Position numbers and translations under genes: made by a program. Positions 55,701 to 58,148 of a DNA stretch of 64,000 nt are shown here, in pieces. The notes under the pieces were generated by a model. It saw nothing but the letters and a program-made list of their open reading frames with translations. It did not search any database and was not told where the DNA came from. This DNA is from Trachythela sp. YZ-2020. Lineage: Eukaryota > Cnidaria > Anthozoa > Malacalcyonacea > Clavulariidae. The DNA is taken from positions 1,612,001 to 1,676,000 of the forward strand of contig JADLSH010000061.1 in NCBI GenBank assembly GCA_016169945.1, written 5' to 3'. The first letter of the stretch is position 1; every line of letters starts with the position of its first letter.

Positions 55701-57158
55701 AACACTTTTAATAGAACAATGACTTGCCTGTTTCGCTGGCCATTTCTTATTCGTCTCGAATATTCTGCCTTTTTTCTTCTCTACCAAGCATCAAAATATT
55801 GCAGAATCTGTTGTAACACTCACGATGAAACTTACATGAAGCTGGTATGGTCAAATAACTGCCTGATGTACTTGCGGTTTCGGCGAAATCAACGCTGATG
55901 TTGCACTGTCTGGCAAGTCATCGAACCTTAAACATAGTTTCGACGCAGCTTCCAACGCTATTCCACCTTCTTTACACGGTAGTTTTCTCCATTTGGCCGC
56001 GAACGATACGAACTTACACCATGACGTATATGTAAATGCCGTTAATTTTTGTTTGGCATTATTCATAACATGCATAACACAGAAACCCTTCTCTTCGGCG
56101 ACTGACTTTCATCTGTCGACGATGCCTCGTGATTGGCCGGTTGTTAAATTTCATTCGATCTGATTGGCCAATACTTAAAAACATGGTGTTGATTTCACTT
56201 CATGGCCGACAAAATTATTCACAAACAGAAACCGGAATATCTCCTCAATGAGCAATTTTAAAGATTGACATACCCATATTAGTAAAAAAAATATTTGGTT
56301 CCTCGATCGACGCATGAAAAAGTCAGTTTTCTAGCCGTCGGCCCATGGCCTAATAGCAAAAAGGTACATTTCATTATATTGCAGTAGATAATAGCCACTT
56401 AACAACCTTTTTACTTTCCTAATATTATCCGTACATTTCCCGACTATAAATTGTAAAAAAATATTGTACACAACACGGTAATCTTTCCAGAACCATACTG
56501 TGGACTCCTAGCTATTATTTCAAAATCTAAGTACTCTTTTAAATGCCAGAGTGCCAGCATAATTAAAGCAGAACTCCTGTAAGGACCACGCAAAAGACAC
56601 GTACACTCCACGCAAAACCCACGCAATTAAACAGAGAAATGAAGGCGCGCTGCATGGGGTAATTTTGTTTTTTGGAGCCATGACTTAAGTACACTGAGTC
56701 GAGCCGAAATTACTTGAGAAATTAACCAATTCCTATGCAATCTAACTCTTTACAAACAGTCGTTGTTGTAACAAAAGAGTTATAAGCACTAGTGTTTGTA
56801 ACTAATTAGTATTTTCATGGAATAGGTACTACATTTGATATTATCTTTGAAAATTGGTTGGGTGCAAGGTAATTGTCACAAAATGTCACAAAATTACTCA
56901 ACACTTTAGGTTTACTATGATGACGAAGTTGAAAAGCCATTAAGAGAAAGGGAAGATGACAAAGAAGAAGATAATGGCGACCAATTTGATGAATTGAGGG
57001 AAAAAATTTGTGGAACAAATGAATTGGTGAGGGAAGAAATGAAGAAAACGAATGAATTGGTGAAAGAAAACACAGCAGCCATGAAGAAGATTGAAGCGAT
57101 GTTAGCACAATTTCAAGTTGGAAGCATCACTTCCAGTAATCAAAACGTTGAAACATAA
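9711..57158 (+). CDS. TRPA1: TRPA-type cation channel gene (13 exons, 5' end incomplete)
   Basis: Exons: 9711-10169, 10511-10808, 11862-12021, 12881-12967, 19787-19956, 26094-26421, 27182-27371, 36812-37006, 39102-39193, 43084-43323, 43964-44269, 46522-46662 and 56910-57158. All introns are GT-AG and the codon phases join without a break, giving about 970 codons to the TAA at 57156-57158. Order of domains: ankyrin repeats (exons 1-6), linker and pre-S1 helix with 'CLGHPL' (7-8), S1 (8), S2 (9), S3-S4 (10), S5-pore-S6 (11), cytosolic helix (12) and acidic coiled-coil tail (13). The pore region 'LLTTFVMMTSELNYRDTF' and the S6 motif 'NLITGLAVGD' are characteristic of TRPA channels, which are plasma-membrane cation channels opened by chemical or physical stimuli. 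TRPA1 proteins are usually about 1,100 residues, so roughly 100 N-terminal residues (one or more exons) are probably missing. Large repeat-filled introns make up most of the locus. Confidence 0.9.
10207..10260. repeat. hAT-like terminus fragment in intron
   Basis: CAGTGGCGAAGCCAGC matches the terminus of the complete hAT-type MITE at 55514-55660. No opposite end was found nearby, so this is probably a solitary end. Confidence 0.45.
10511..10808 (+). CDS. TRPA1: TRPA exon: ankyrin repeats
   Basis: Acceptor ATCTAG, donor GAG|GTAAGA. It restores the split codon from the previous exon and ends in phase 2. Ankyrin-like helices include 'ASQSGKLGVLNLIM' and 'CAVGCTHLAKTCLE'. It ends within 'TPLMR', the start of the next repeat. 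Confidence 0.87.
11862..12021 (+). CDS. TRPA1: TRPA exon: ankyrin repeat
   Basis: Acceptor AATTTTTTCAG, donor ACG|GTAGGA. It completes 'TPLMRAAEANQEEIVQLIL', a textbook ankyrin repeat spanning the splice, then 'DGRNVFHYAVKNPNVLHFLL'. Ends in phase 0. Confidence 0.88.
12881..12967 (+). CDS. TRPA1: TRPA exon: short ankyrin exon (29 codons)
   Basis: Acceptor CACTAATAG, donor GAG|GTATAT, phase 0 on both sides. It encodes 'NRIDNFGDTPIKLAAVEEM', the first half of an ankyrin repeat. It is too short for routine ORF calling but fits exactly between its neighbours. Confidence 0.85.
13610..14515 (+). pseudogene. LINE A, 5' part: reverse transcriptase fragment
   Basis: RT palm and finger motifs are present: 'ANVLPIFKKDDPQSKVNYRP', then after stops and frame changes 'KAFDKVWHKGLIFKLECLG', 'EAGVPQCSVLGPLLF' and 'FLHADGTSLL'. 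The catalytic (F/Y)ADD box has become HADG, so it could not work even with the frame restored. The end, 'NHKHLGVTLSSNLTW', stops where LINE B begins. The continuation appears at 18965. CR1/Jockey-like. Confidence 0.8.
14521..15879 (+). pseudogene. LINE B ORF1 (coiled-coil nucleic-acid-binding protein)
   Basis: The frame is open from about 14521 (no obvious ATG; 'CKQLILDNESLFWVDDYESL') through an ATG at 14710 to a TAA at 15535-15537. It continues in the same frame without a stop to 15879, where the tail is basic ('RKARIRKPKPRLSQKL'). The middle has a predicted coiled coil ('IERQLSMIESLQQKLTDVQK'). ORF1 proteins of CR1/L2 elements bind RNA and assist target-primed reverse transcription. The TAA looks like a nonsense mutation in a longer protein of about 450 residues. 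No zinc knuckle was seen. Confidence 0.62.
15888..18861 (+). pseudogene. LINE B ORF2: AP endonuclease and reverse transcriptase, one frameshift
   Basis: The first part (15888-16859) is an APE-type endonuclease: 'LKIAHLNIRSLRN', 'TMSETWLN', 'ILGDLNCNLL' and the catalytic 'SDHFPI'. The second part (16918-18861, 647 codons, open for some distance upstream) is reverse transcriptase: 'NKSPGPDKLS', 'LLDLSKAYDSINHKIL', 'GVPQVSILSPFLFGIY', the active-site 'SYVDDSKLHL' and the C-terminal 'LKKLQTVQNFACRIITN'. The two are joined by a frame change at about 16840. YVDD instead of FADD occurs in some L2/CR1-like families. The element copies itself by target-primed reverse transcription. Confidence 0.9.
18965..19555 (+). 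pseudogene. LINE A, 3' part: RT C-terminal region
   Basis: It continues the protein interrupted at 14515 with 'KKASKRLNLLKSLKLKLNRK', 'MDYADVLWEGCSDGESNLQ' and, after frame changes, 'KIVNNLVPNYLSNLLPQTV'. This shows that LINE B split LINE A. It ends near 19555 in T-rich DNA. Confidence 0.78.
19787..19956 (+). CDS. TRPA1: TRPA exon: ankyrin repeat
   Basis: Acceptor TTTAATAG, donor AAA|GTAAGA, phase 0 to 2. It encodes 'FLEAAYCGKTELMELFLQEG', an ankyrin repeat. The preceding 6.8-kb intron holds two nested LINEs. Confidence 0.87.
20160..20535. other. Intron sequence, no gene
   Basis: AT-rich, with an isolated G-run/C-run (GGGGGGGGAAACCCCCACCCCCC) near 20243-20270 and a decayed inverted repeat around 20340-20450 (ATCATACACGA... 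/ ...TCGTGTATGAT). Confidence 0.35.
20536..22924. mobile_element. 10-bp-repeat TIR element, copy 1 (2389 bp)
   Basis: The ends are AGGCCTGCTCTGGGATCTTA and its exact complement, flanked by a perfect 6-bp duplication GTATCA (20530-20535 and 22925-22930). Directly inside each end are arrays of a 10-bp unit (GAGTTAAGGC / GATTTAAGGC on one strand) that form part of the inverted termini. The roughly 2-kb body matches the body of copy 3 (59804-61925) in the opposite orientation and has no convincing ORF. It is a non-autonomous DNA element. AG...CT ends plus 6-bp duplications are Polinton-like; Dada elements also give 6-7 bp. Confidence 0.88.
22960..23180 (-). repeat. Penelope-like terminal segment with degenerate hammerhead motif
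   Basis: On the minus strand CAGACGAAGGACC-TTCG-CGCGAAACGTC (about 23092-23120) is arranged like CTGANGA / stem II / GAAAC of hammerhead ribozymes, but with CAGACGA in place of CTGACGA. The related motif at 41.5-41.7 kb is closer to consensus. Hammerheads are known in the terminal repeats of Penelope-like elements, and Penelope coding remnants follow at 24.3-25.4 kb. Confidence 0.5.
23555..23805. repeat. tRNA-like/SINE fragments and (TA)n microsatellite
   Basis: TCTGTAGCTC...GCAGATTCAATTCC (23575-23605) resembles tRNA A and B boxes. A second B-box-like GGGATTCGAATCC on the opposite strand is at about 23770. Between them is a (TA)n run at about 23668-23703. Fragments only, with no intact tRNA. 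Confidence 0.4.
24245..24288 (+). ncRNA. Type I hammerhead ribozyme motif
   Basis: CTGACGA (24250-24256) is followed by a 5-bp stem II with a TGA loop (GCCGT...ACGGC, 24257-24269) and then GAAA (24270-24273). Next come the self-complementary CATGCATG and the cleavage-site TC (24282-24283). Stem I is closed by CTGCA (24245-24249) with TGCAG (24284-24288). All invariant core positions are present, including the A15.1-U16.1 pair. The very short palindromic stem III is typical of the hammerheads in Penelope-like elements and retrozymes, which often act as dimers. The Penelope-like coding remnants next to it support this origin. Confidence 0.75.
24290..24327. repeat. (TA)n microsatellite
   Basis: An alternating TA run between the hammerhead motif and the Penelope-like inverted repeat. 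Confidence 0.8.
24328..24819 (-). pseudogene. Penelope-like element C-terminus (GIY-YIG region), left inverted copy
   Basis: The minus-strand peptide has 'TTFKERLANHTKSFQ', 'ELSKYIWTLKENNKDFSINW' and 'SYTGGSKRCNLCLGE', the conserved part of the GIY-YIG endonuclease that follows RT in Penelope-like elements (catalytic Arg, His and the Cys cluster region). The N-terminal GIY/YIG strands and the RT are missing. It forms an inverted repeat with the next feature (arms about 24328-24782 and 24905-25361). Confidence 0.82.
24841..25361 (+). pseudogene. Penelope-like element GIY-YIG region, right inverted copy
   Basis: Plus-strand copy of the same domain, extending further N-terminally: 'YIRMTATTFKERLANHTK' retains the second half of the GIY-YIG motif, with Arg where Gly is expected. 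It continues with 'TELSKYIWTLKEINKDFSIN' and 'GGSKRCNLCLEEK'. The frame changes near the end (after 'KKTRIVYSTKELK'). A paired inverted arrangement is common for Penelope-like insertions. Confidence 0.82.
25376..25476. repeat. Near-perfect hairpin, 46-bp arms
   Basis: GGTTAATTTGAAATTTTGAC...CTTTAT, a spacer of about 9 bp, and the exact complement. It is a compact MITE-like palindrome next to the Penelope remnant. Confidence 0.85.
25700..25752. repeat. (TA)n(TG)n microsatellite
   Basis: A TA run followed by a TG run of about 16 bases. Confidence 0.85.
26094..26421 (+). CDS. TRPA1: TRPA exon: last ankyrin repeats
   Basis: Acceptor CGGATATAG, donor GAG|GTAATA, entered in phase 2 and left in phase 0. 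Repeats include 'QTAIHCAVQSGDLDAVEYLL' and 'TAAGYATQDGNAKILTCLLD'. Confidence 0.9.
26904..26996. repeat. Imperfect hairpin (about 40-bp arms)
   Basis: ATTGCAGAATTATCATCAGA... pairs with ...TCTGATAGTGATTCTGCAAT. A small MITE-like inverted repeat in intron 6. Confidence 0.65.
27182..27371 (+). CDS. TRPA1: TRPA exon: linker before S1
   Basis: Acceptor AATTTTTCAG, donor AATC|GTAAGT, phase 0 to 1. It encodes a helical and then basic linker ('YRSYAERKKERKVSYSFFPF') connecting the ankyrin domain to the membrane domain. Confidence 0.83.
27480..28130. other. Intron sequence, no gene recognised
   Basis: AT-rich DNA between exon 7 and the Gypsy element. It includes GGGTGACGTGAAATAGCCC near 27480 and a G/C-richer patch at 27560-27640. 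No coding signal is supported. Confidence 0.3.
28428..28916 (+). pseudogene. Gypsy reverse transcriptase fragment
   Basis: It contains the template-grip and palm motifs listed for the element. A TGA near 28758 and a stop after 'VDDILE' break it. The active-site motif is NVDD rather than the usual YVDD. Everything between the RT palm and RNase H is missing. Confidence 0.82.
28945..29622 (+). pseudogene. Gypsy RNase H and connector
   Basis: An RNase H-like domain with the first catalytic Asp in 'TCDASKYGLG' and Glu in 'EKELLAV', followed by 'VETDHKPLVSI'. It ends in the linker toward integrase ('RKKIQVIRRCRHSRQQF'). The zinc-binding HHCC of integrase is absent. Confidence 0.8.
29732..30157 (+). 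pseudogene. Gypsy integrase core fragment
   Basis: First catalytic Asp in 'GATDQFKW' and second in 'VRSDNGPQYTA'. The segment that should carry the catalytic Glu is shortened ('WNFEHRKAVQIVKRLLSKAK'), indicating an internal deletion. The frame is lost near 30155. Confidence 0.8.
30409..34300 (+). CDS. Large transposon protein: zinc-binding N-terminus, transposase-like core, RING-H2, C-terminal protease-like domain
   Basis: Exons 30409-30672, 30774-30984 and 31291-34300 have GT-AG introns and matching phases, about 1,160 codons. The N-terminus has a Cys-rich pattern ('YCAVCGKCCKQKL' ... 'GILCSTCRRAL'), then a basic AT-hook-like 'KAGRPKKTQR'. The core has 'MGHTCSRKTSDIIRSQLS', 'LVLIIDDFTKIHTYRRP' and later 'DEYPVENTHSIIRAQT', which could supply acidic catalytic residues. 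A RING-H2 finger follows: 'CWHSFHVKC' then 'FCPIC' (C-x-H-x2-H-x2-C ... C-x2-C). After a Pro/Gln-rich linker the C-terminal 190 residues have 'GGRPLASNACTIIAS' and 'LAVFDSHQHG', a Cys ... Asp-x-His arrangement like papain-fold deubiquitinases. A one-base deletion near 32411 shifts the frame, so this copy is inactive but otherwise well kept. Start uncertain: the hydrophobic N-terminus could be translated polypyrimidine tract of an unseen first intron ending CAG at 30468. Confidence 0.75.
34301..36057. other. 3' non-coding part of the RING/protease transposon
   Basis: AT-rich, with AATAAA at about 34337 shortly after the stop codon, a plausible polyadenylation signal. The remaining 1.7 kb has only short, unconvincing ORFs (for example 35623-35856). 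It may hold a second gene too decayed to see, or nested insertions. Confidence 0.5.
36077..36306 (+). pseudogene. Ty3/Gypsy integrase C-terminus, right part
   Basis: It resumes the reading frame split at 30304: 'SYTVQMYNGQRVRRNRQHIR' and 'YKTRSGRLSKPADTFQAR' then stop. The small C-terminal domain followed by 'RSGR..KP' is a usual end of Gypsy pol. The 9-bp CCTAGATCG duplication marks the junction. Confidence 0.82.
36307..36811. other. Possible Gypsy 3' region
   Basis: AT-rich DNA between the Gypsy stop and exon 8. No LTR pair could be identified. Confidence 0.3.
36812..37006 (+). CDS. TRPA1: TRPA exon: pre-S1 helix and S1
   Basis: Acceptor TTTTTGCGAAG, donor GAG|GTAAGA, phase 1 to 1. It encodes 'LEAIESMVNSNRDNCLGHPL', the conserved TRPA pre-S1 region, then the S1 segment 'WFLLNILLYTTFLLTLTAYG'. 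Confidence 0.9.
37639..38513. mobile_element. TIR element with TCCGCTAGCGGA palindromes (875 bp)
   Basis: Ends CCGGTGTCACA and TGTGACACCGG, each followed by GGGGGGACC and several copies of the palindrome TCCGCTAGCGGATAT near both termini. The interior includes a hairpin (CGAGAACTTTGTAAACA / TGTTTACAAAGTTCTCG, 37733-37780) and a 74-codon ORF (38110-38334) of unknown meaning. Target duplication not clear. Non-autonomous. Confidence 0.7.
39102..39193 (+). CDS. TRPA1: TRPA exon: S2
   Basis: Acceptor TTATTTTTCAG, donor CAG|GTTTGT. It restores the split Gly codon and ends in phase 0. It encodes the hydrophobic S2 helix 'MIALSVIILTLCGFHFI' followed by 'KEMFQ'. Too short for routine ORF calling. Confidence 0.87.
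39595..39745. repeat. AATCCCAGTTCCCAGCC-rich simple repeat, left block
   Basis: Several units of AATCCCAGTTCCCAG(C) preceded by AAGAGGGTCCGGA. A similar, inverted-ended block lies at 42885-43025, where GGACCCTCATTC follows. The two could be subterminal repeats of one larger element that received the MITEs in between. Confidence 0.45.
39822..40060. repeat. Decayed copy of the GGGGCTGTT element
   Basis: TACTCAGGGGCTGTTCATG and following GGCTGG/CCGGGCTGG motifs match the left end of the complete element at 53142-53557. The right end is eroded. Confidence 0.45.
40330..40345. repeat. Poly-G run
   Basis: An uninterrupted run of about 13 G. Similar C runs occur at about 31134 and 43028. Confidence 0.7.
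40648..41121. mobile_element. Mariner-type foldback MITE (474 bp)
   Basis: Near-perfect 105-bp inverted ends, CAGGGTGTATCAAAAAAACT ... AGTTTTTTTTATACACCCTG, flanked by TA on both sides as expected for Tc1/mariner-mobilised elements. A diverged partial copy (CAGTGTGTCTCAAAAAACTGC) precedes it at about 40506. Confidence 0.85.
41122..41760. repeat. Penelope-like palindrome with two hammerhead-like motifs, split by an insertion
   Basis: Arms about 41124-41600 (interrupted by 41151-41477) and 41607-41756 are inverted copies around GTTTTGAC. Each arm carries CTGACGA-AGGGC-TTTA-GCTC-GAAACGTC (plus strand 41674-41702; minus strand about 41514-41542). This resembles the hammerhead core with one extra base before stem II and a minimal ACGT stem III. 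Likely terminal repeats of a Penelope-like or retrozyme-like element. Confidence 0.65.
41151..41477. mobile_element. 10-bp-repeat TIR element, copy 2 (327 bp, repeats only)
   Basis: Ends AGGCCTGCTCTGGGAC and GTCCCAGAGCAGGCCT with a perfect 6-bp duplication CGTGTG (41145-41150, 41478-41483). The inside is almost wholly 10-bp units (GAGTTAAGGC, GATTTAAGGC), about 20 copies, with three variant interruptions. The 2-kb body seen in copies 1 and 3 is absent, so the termini and repeats alone seem sufficient for mobility. It sits in one arm of the Penelope-like palindrome; the other arm shows the empty site. Confidence 0.9.
41977..42398. mobile_element. MITE family A, copy 2
   Basis: Same family as 492-759 but in reverse orientation: CATAGTCCCTATAACACAGT at the left and, interrupted by the next feature, GGGACTATG at 42390-42398. 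Internal sequence matches copy 1 closely, so the transposition is relatively recent. Confidence 0.85.
42236..42387. mobile_element. Mariner-type MITE nested in MITE A (152 bp)
   Basis: Inverted ends of about 50 bp, CAGGGTGAGTCAGAAAAAAG ... CTTTTTTCTGACTCACCCTG, with TA on both sides. The TA lies inside the terminal repeat of the host MITE (TTATA|GGGAC). A clean nested insertion. Confidence 0.92.
42716..42776. repeat. 14-bp tandem repeat, four units
   Basis: GAACTTAGTAGCTA repeated four times with minor changes in intron 9. Confidence 0.8.
42885..43045. repeat. AATCCCAGTCCCAG-rich block and poly-C, right block
   Basis: Counterpart of 39595-39745, followed by CTCAGGACCCTCATTC and a C run just before exon 10. 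Confidence 0.45.
43084..43323 (+). CDS. TRPA1: TRPA exon: S3, S4 and S4-S5 linker
   Basis: Acceptor CATCTTGTATAG, donor AAG|GTATGT, phase 0. It encodes S3 ('ENYIELVMYISAVIYVV'), S4 ('ISVFLAWINFSLFLKTF') and the linker 'YGIYIIMAFRVFKTV', which closely follows the TRPA pattern. Confidence 0.92.
43570..43745. repeat. Small inverted and tandem repeats in intron 10
   Basis: ATGAATCCGTTTGGTAAATGAA (43591) pairs with TTCATTTACCAAACGGATTC (43726). Inside, a 22-bp unit ACTTTCAAGCGTATGCTCCTCG is tandemly duplicated. Probably a small foldback element. Confidence 0.6.
43964..44269 (+). CDS. TRPA1: TRPA exon: S5, pore and S6
   Basis: Acceptor CATCAACAG, donor AAG|GTAACA, 102 codons in phase 0. S5 'VVLFIIAFSCSFSLLM', pore helix and filter 'LLTTFVMMTSELNYRD', S6 'LFILMIPIAIMNLITGLAVG'. 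It ends in a basic helix. The pore acidic residue lies in 'TSEL'. Confidence 0.94.
44290..45355. other. Intron 11 sequence, no gene
   Basis: AT-rich. An 8-base segment GTTGAAAG near 45106 is bounded by splice-like CAG and GTGAGT, but using it would shift the frame between exons 11 and 12. Confidence 0.4.
45360..46400. mobile_element. Non-autonomous hAT-like element (1041 bp) with nested insertion
   Basis: Ends CAGTGAACTCAAT(AGAGACC) and complement, flanked by a perfect 8-bp duplication GTCTCGAC (45352-45359, 46401-46408). CAGTG termini and 8-bp duplications are hAT hallmarks. Without the nested piece it is about 550 bp and non-coding. Confidence 0.88.
45373..45863. mobile_element. TIR element nested in the hAT-like element
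   Basis: Ends GTTTAACCTGGAACGATAACG and CGTTATCGTTCGAGGTTAAAC-like, with AAT on both sides (3 bp). Excising it restores CTCAATAGAGACC, matching the other hAT end. It contains about three copies of a 44-bp unit beginning GTACGTCAATTTCCGTCCCC (about 45449-45590). Confidence 0.8.
46522..46662 (+). CDS. TRPA1: TRPA exon: cytosolic C-terminal helix
   Basis: Acceptor TTTCAATTTAG, donor AAG|GTATGA, 47 codons in phase 0. It encodes 'AKLVMKFERSLHNFPLFPLG', placed where TRPA channels have the post-S6 helices. Confidence 0.87.
46663..48480. other. Intron 12, first part: no gene recognised
   Basis: AT-rich DNA with short open frames on both strands (for example 47212-46988). The frame open at 46580-46828 is a read-through of exon 12 into the intron. 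No element ends identified. Confidence 0.35.
48491..48712. repeat. Inverted-repeat (MITE-like) element, about 220 bp
   Basis: CCCAGCAAATACTAAAAGTT ... AACTTTTAGTATTTGGTGGG with internal matching GTGCTTCTGTC and GCGATTTACGTGTGTATA blocks on both sides. Target duplication not clear. Confidence 0.75.
49570..50205 (-). pseudogene. LINE 3' end: RT C-terminus and UTR
   Basis: Read on the minus strand, 50205 to about 49800 gives 'LQTLQNRASRVITGR', then after frame changes 'LSYRGAQLWNSLP' and a stop just after 'VCDTW', the conserved end of non-LTR ORF2 proteins. The 3' UTR then runs to a short (GTAATT)n-like terminal repeat near 49705-49740 and beyond. 5'-truncated copy. Confidence 0.72.
50249..50273. 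repeat. Interstitial (AACCCT)n
   Basis: About four CCCTAA units, the animal telomere repeat on the minus strand, in intron 12. Too short to be a true telomere. Confidence 0.7.
50355..50421 (-). repeat. tRNA-like sequence (SINE head or tRNA pseudogene)
   Basis: The minus strand has an A box (TGGCGTAGTGGTTTAGAGCG) and a B box (GGTTCAAATCC) at tRNA spacing, but the acceptor ends do not pair well. This points to a tRNA-derived SINE or a pseudogene rather than a working tRNA. Confidence 0.55.
50430..51925. other. Intron 12, middle part: no gene recognised
   Basis: AT-rich with only short open frames. Includes a small palindrome CCGTATCGTGTGATACGG near 51680. Confidence 0.35.
51925..52165. repeat. 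21-bp minisatellite, about 11 units
   Basis: Tandem units close to AAAAATCTCCTTGGAAATCCC. Because 21 is a multiple of three, the array is open on both strands (heptapeptides like ISLEIPK on + and ISKEIFG on -). No gene context supports translation. Confidence 0.88.
52166..53112. other. Intron 12, no gene recognised
   Basis: AT-rich sequence without clear repeats or coding signals up to the left end of the long-TIR element. Confidence 0.35.
53142..53557. mobile_element. GGGGCTGTTTATATG MITE nested in the long-TIR element (416 bp)
   Basis: Inverted ends GGGGCTGTTTATATGGAAGC / GCTTTCATATAAACAGCCCC with TCA on both sides. The interior is built from further inverted copies of GCCGGGCTGGC and CGAGATCTCGC. 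A decayed relative is at 39822-40060. Confidence 0.85.
54557..54715 (-). pseudogene. Transposon protein C-terminus, Cys-rich
   Basis: The minus strand begins after an acceptor-like TACAG and encodes 'CGCMKDILPCTALCQCHGCT', a compact cysteine cluster. An acidic tail ('DEIDDSGSDEEEDEYD') and a stop follow. Cys-rich tails of this kind end several animal transposon proteins. The upstream exons are missing. Confidence 0.5.
54800..54870. repeat. Small palindrome with CTGACGAA motif
   Basis: CTTCGTCAGGAGAGTTAGTAC pairs with GTAACTAACTCTTCTGACGAA. It echoes the Penelope-like CTGACGA motif at 41.6 kb, but stem II and GAAAC are not preserved. Confidence 0.4.
55514..55660. mobile_element. hAT-like MITE (147 bp)
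   Basis: Ends CAGTAGCGAAGCCAGCCTGA and TCAGGCTGGCTTCGCCACTG with a perfect 8-bp duplication AAGGTGTA (55506-55513, 55661-55668). Termini and duplication length fit hAT. Confidence 0.92.
55786..56075 (-). pseudogene. Transposon protein N-terminus (frameshifted)
   Basis: The minus-strand frame from 56075 encodes 'SWCKFVSFAAKWRKLPCKEG' and 'LRFDDLPDSA', then changes frame near 55850 into 'ASCKFHRECYNRFCN'. A helical region followed by an H-x3-C-type motif is a common N-terminal module of cnidarian transposon proteins; that family link is from general knowledge and not verified. It pairs functionally with the Cys-rich fragment at 54557-54715. Confidence 0.5.
56352..56909. other. End of intron 12, no gene
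   Basis: AT-rich DNA between the long-TIR element and the terminal channel exon. Confidence 0.4.
56910..57158 (+). CDS. TRPA1: TRPA terminal exon: acidic and coiled-coil tail
   Basis: Acceptor CACTTTAG, ends at TAA. It follows a 10.2-kb intron in phase 0. An acidic stretch ('REREDDKEEDNGDQFDE') is followed by a heptad-like helix with a duplicated 'TNELV..E' unit and 'NTAAMKKIEAMLAQF', matching the C-terminal coiled coil of TRPA channels. No clear AATAAA was found in the next 150 bases. Confidence 0.85.
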   Translation, partial: VYYDDEVEKPLREREDDKEEDNGDQFDELREKICGTNELVREEMKKTNELVKENTAAMKKIEAMLAQFQVGSITSSNQNVET

Positions 57159-58144
57159 TTTCCAATCTGTTCATTATTAATACCAACACTATTCTAGGCG
57201 GTTGCGTAGAATATATTCCGTTGAATATATCTCCGTTGAATATATTCAAGGGAGAGGGAAATTATTAAAACATTCATACGTAATTAGATATGTGTATTAG
57301 AGCCATTGCTAATCCGAATCGTAAAAACTAGTGGGCGCTTTATACTGTAGATAGCCGACTGCCGAACAAATAGTCTGTAATAATCCATTTGGTAGAAATT
57401 ATAGCCAGTTCATCTCACCTGAAATATTAAATATTGAATGGGACAAATCGGTTTCTGTGTCAATATCGTTCCCCGTTGCAGCTGGCACGAAATTTATATG
57501 TAAGATTTATAACCCTGACTCCCTCGGGGATGGGGATGGGGAAGGGGAATTCGGTGACTCATATTCGGGATAAATCGTCATTCCAAGGCAAAGTGTATAC
57601 CATAGTAATGTCTACATTCACCAAAGTCTTACATTTAACAAAATAGAAAAGATTTTCAGTGATTATGTTAAGTTATAGATAAGAGAAACGATCAAAGACT
57701 GAATATAACGCGAAAAAAACTTGTCGAGGTTTAGGATAAGCTTTGCCGTTATTTGAATTACCTGTATTTAGCATTGGTTCTTATATTCTAAATTGTAAAC
57801 TGCATGTATAAGACTACATACAGGACAATTGCAAATGACTATAAAATTAGCTGTGTGACATCTGGAGGACAAGTCAAAAGAGTCGCAACTTAGTAGAGGG
57901 AATAATGAACTCTCGTTTCTTACATTTTATTACAGCAAATTTTTGAAAGAGAACTATTTAGATTATAAGAACTGTATAAATGAAACAAAGCGATTTATTT
58001 GGCAAGAAATACTGAGTTTTGTTTGTTCTTTGCAGTTTTCACCATAGAGATTATAAAAAATAATAGAGGGGGCATTGTGGGATAAATTCAGTCAAATAAT
58101 TATGAGCTATGAAGGAAAATTGAAGCTTCCTAACCGGACCTGAT
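57159..58144. other. 3' flank of the channel gene
   Basis: Probable 3' UTR and flank. No obvious AATAAA close to the stop. A short duplicated GTTGAATATAT motif is at about 57210-57250. No gene recognised. Confidence 0.4.
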
Positions 58145-58148
58145 TTAA

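Larger units (their letters stand above)
53115..56351. mobile_element. Long-TIR DNA element (about 3.2 kb), internally deleted
   Basis: GTGGGCCGACGGCTAAAAAG at the left pairs with the complement of CTAGCCGTCGGCCCA at the right. The match continues for over 150 bp inward (for example GAGGAACCAA and TATGTCAATCTTTAAAATTGCTCATT-like blocks), skipping a nested element at 53142-53557. Inside are minus-strand fragments of one protein: an N-terminal part near 56075-55786 and a Cys-rich C-terminus at 54715-54557. The transposase core seems to be missing. Confidence 0.72.
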
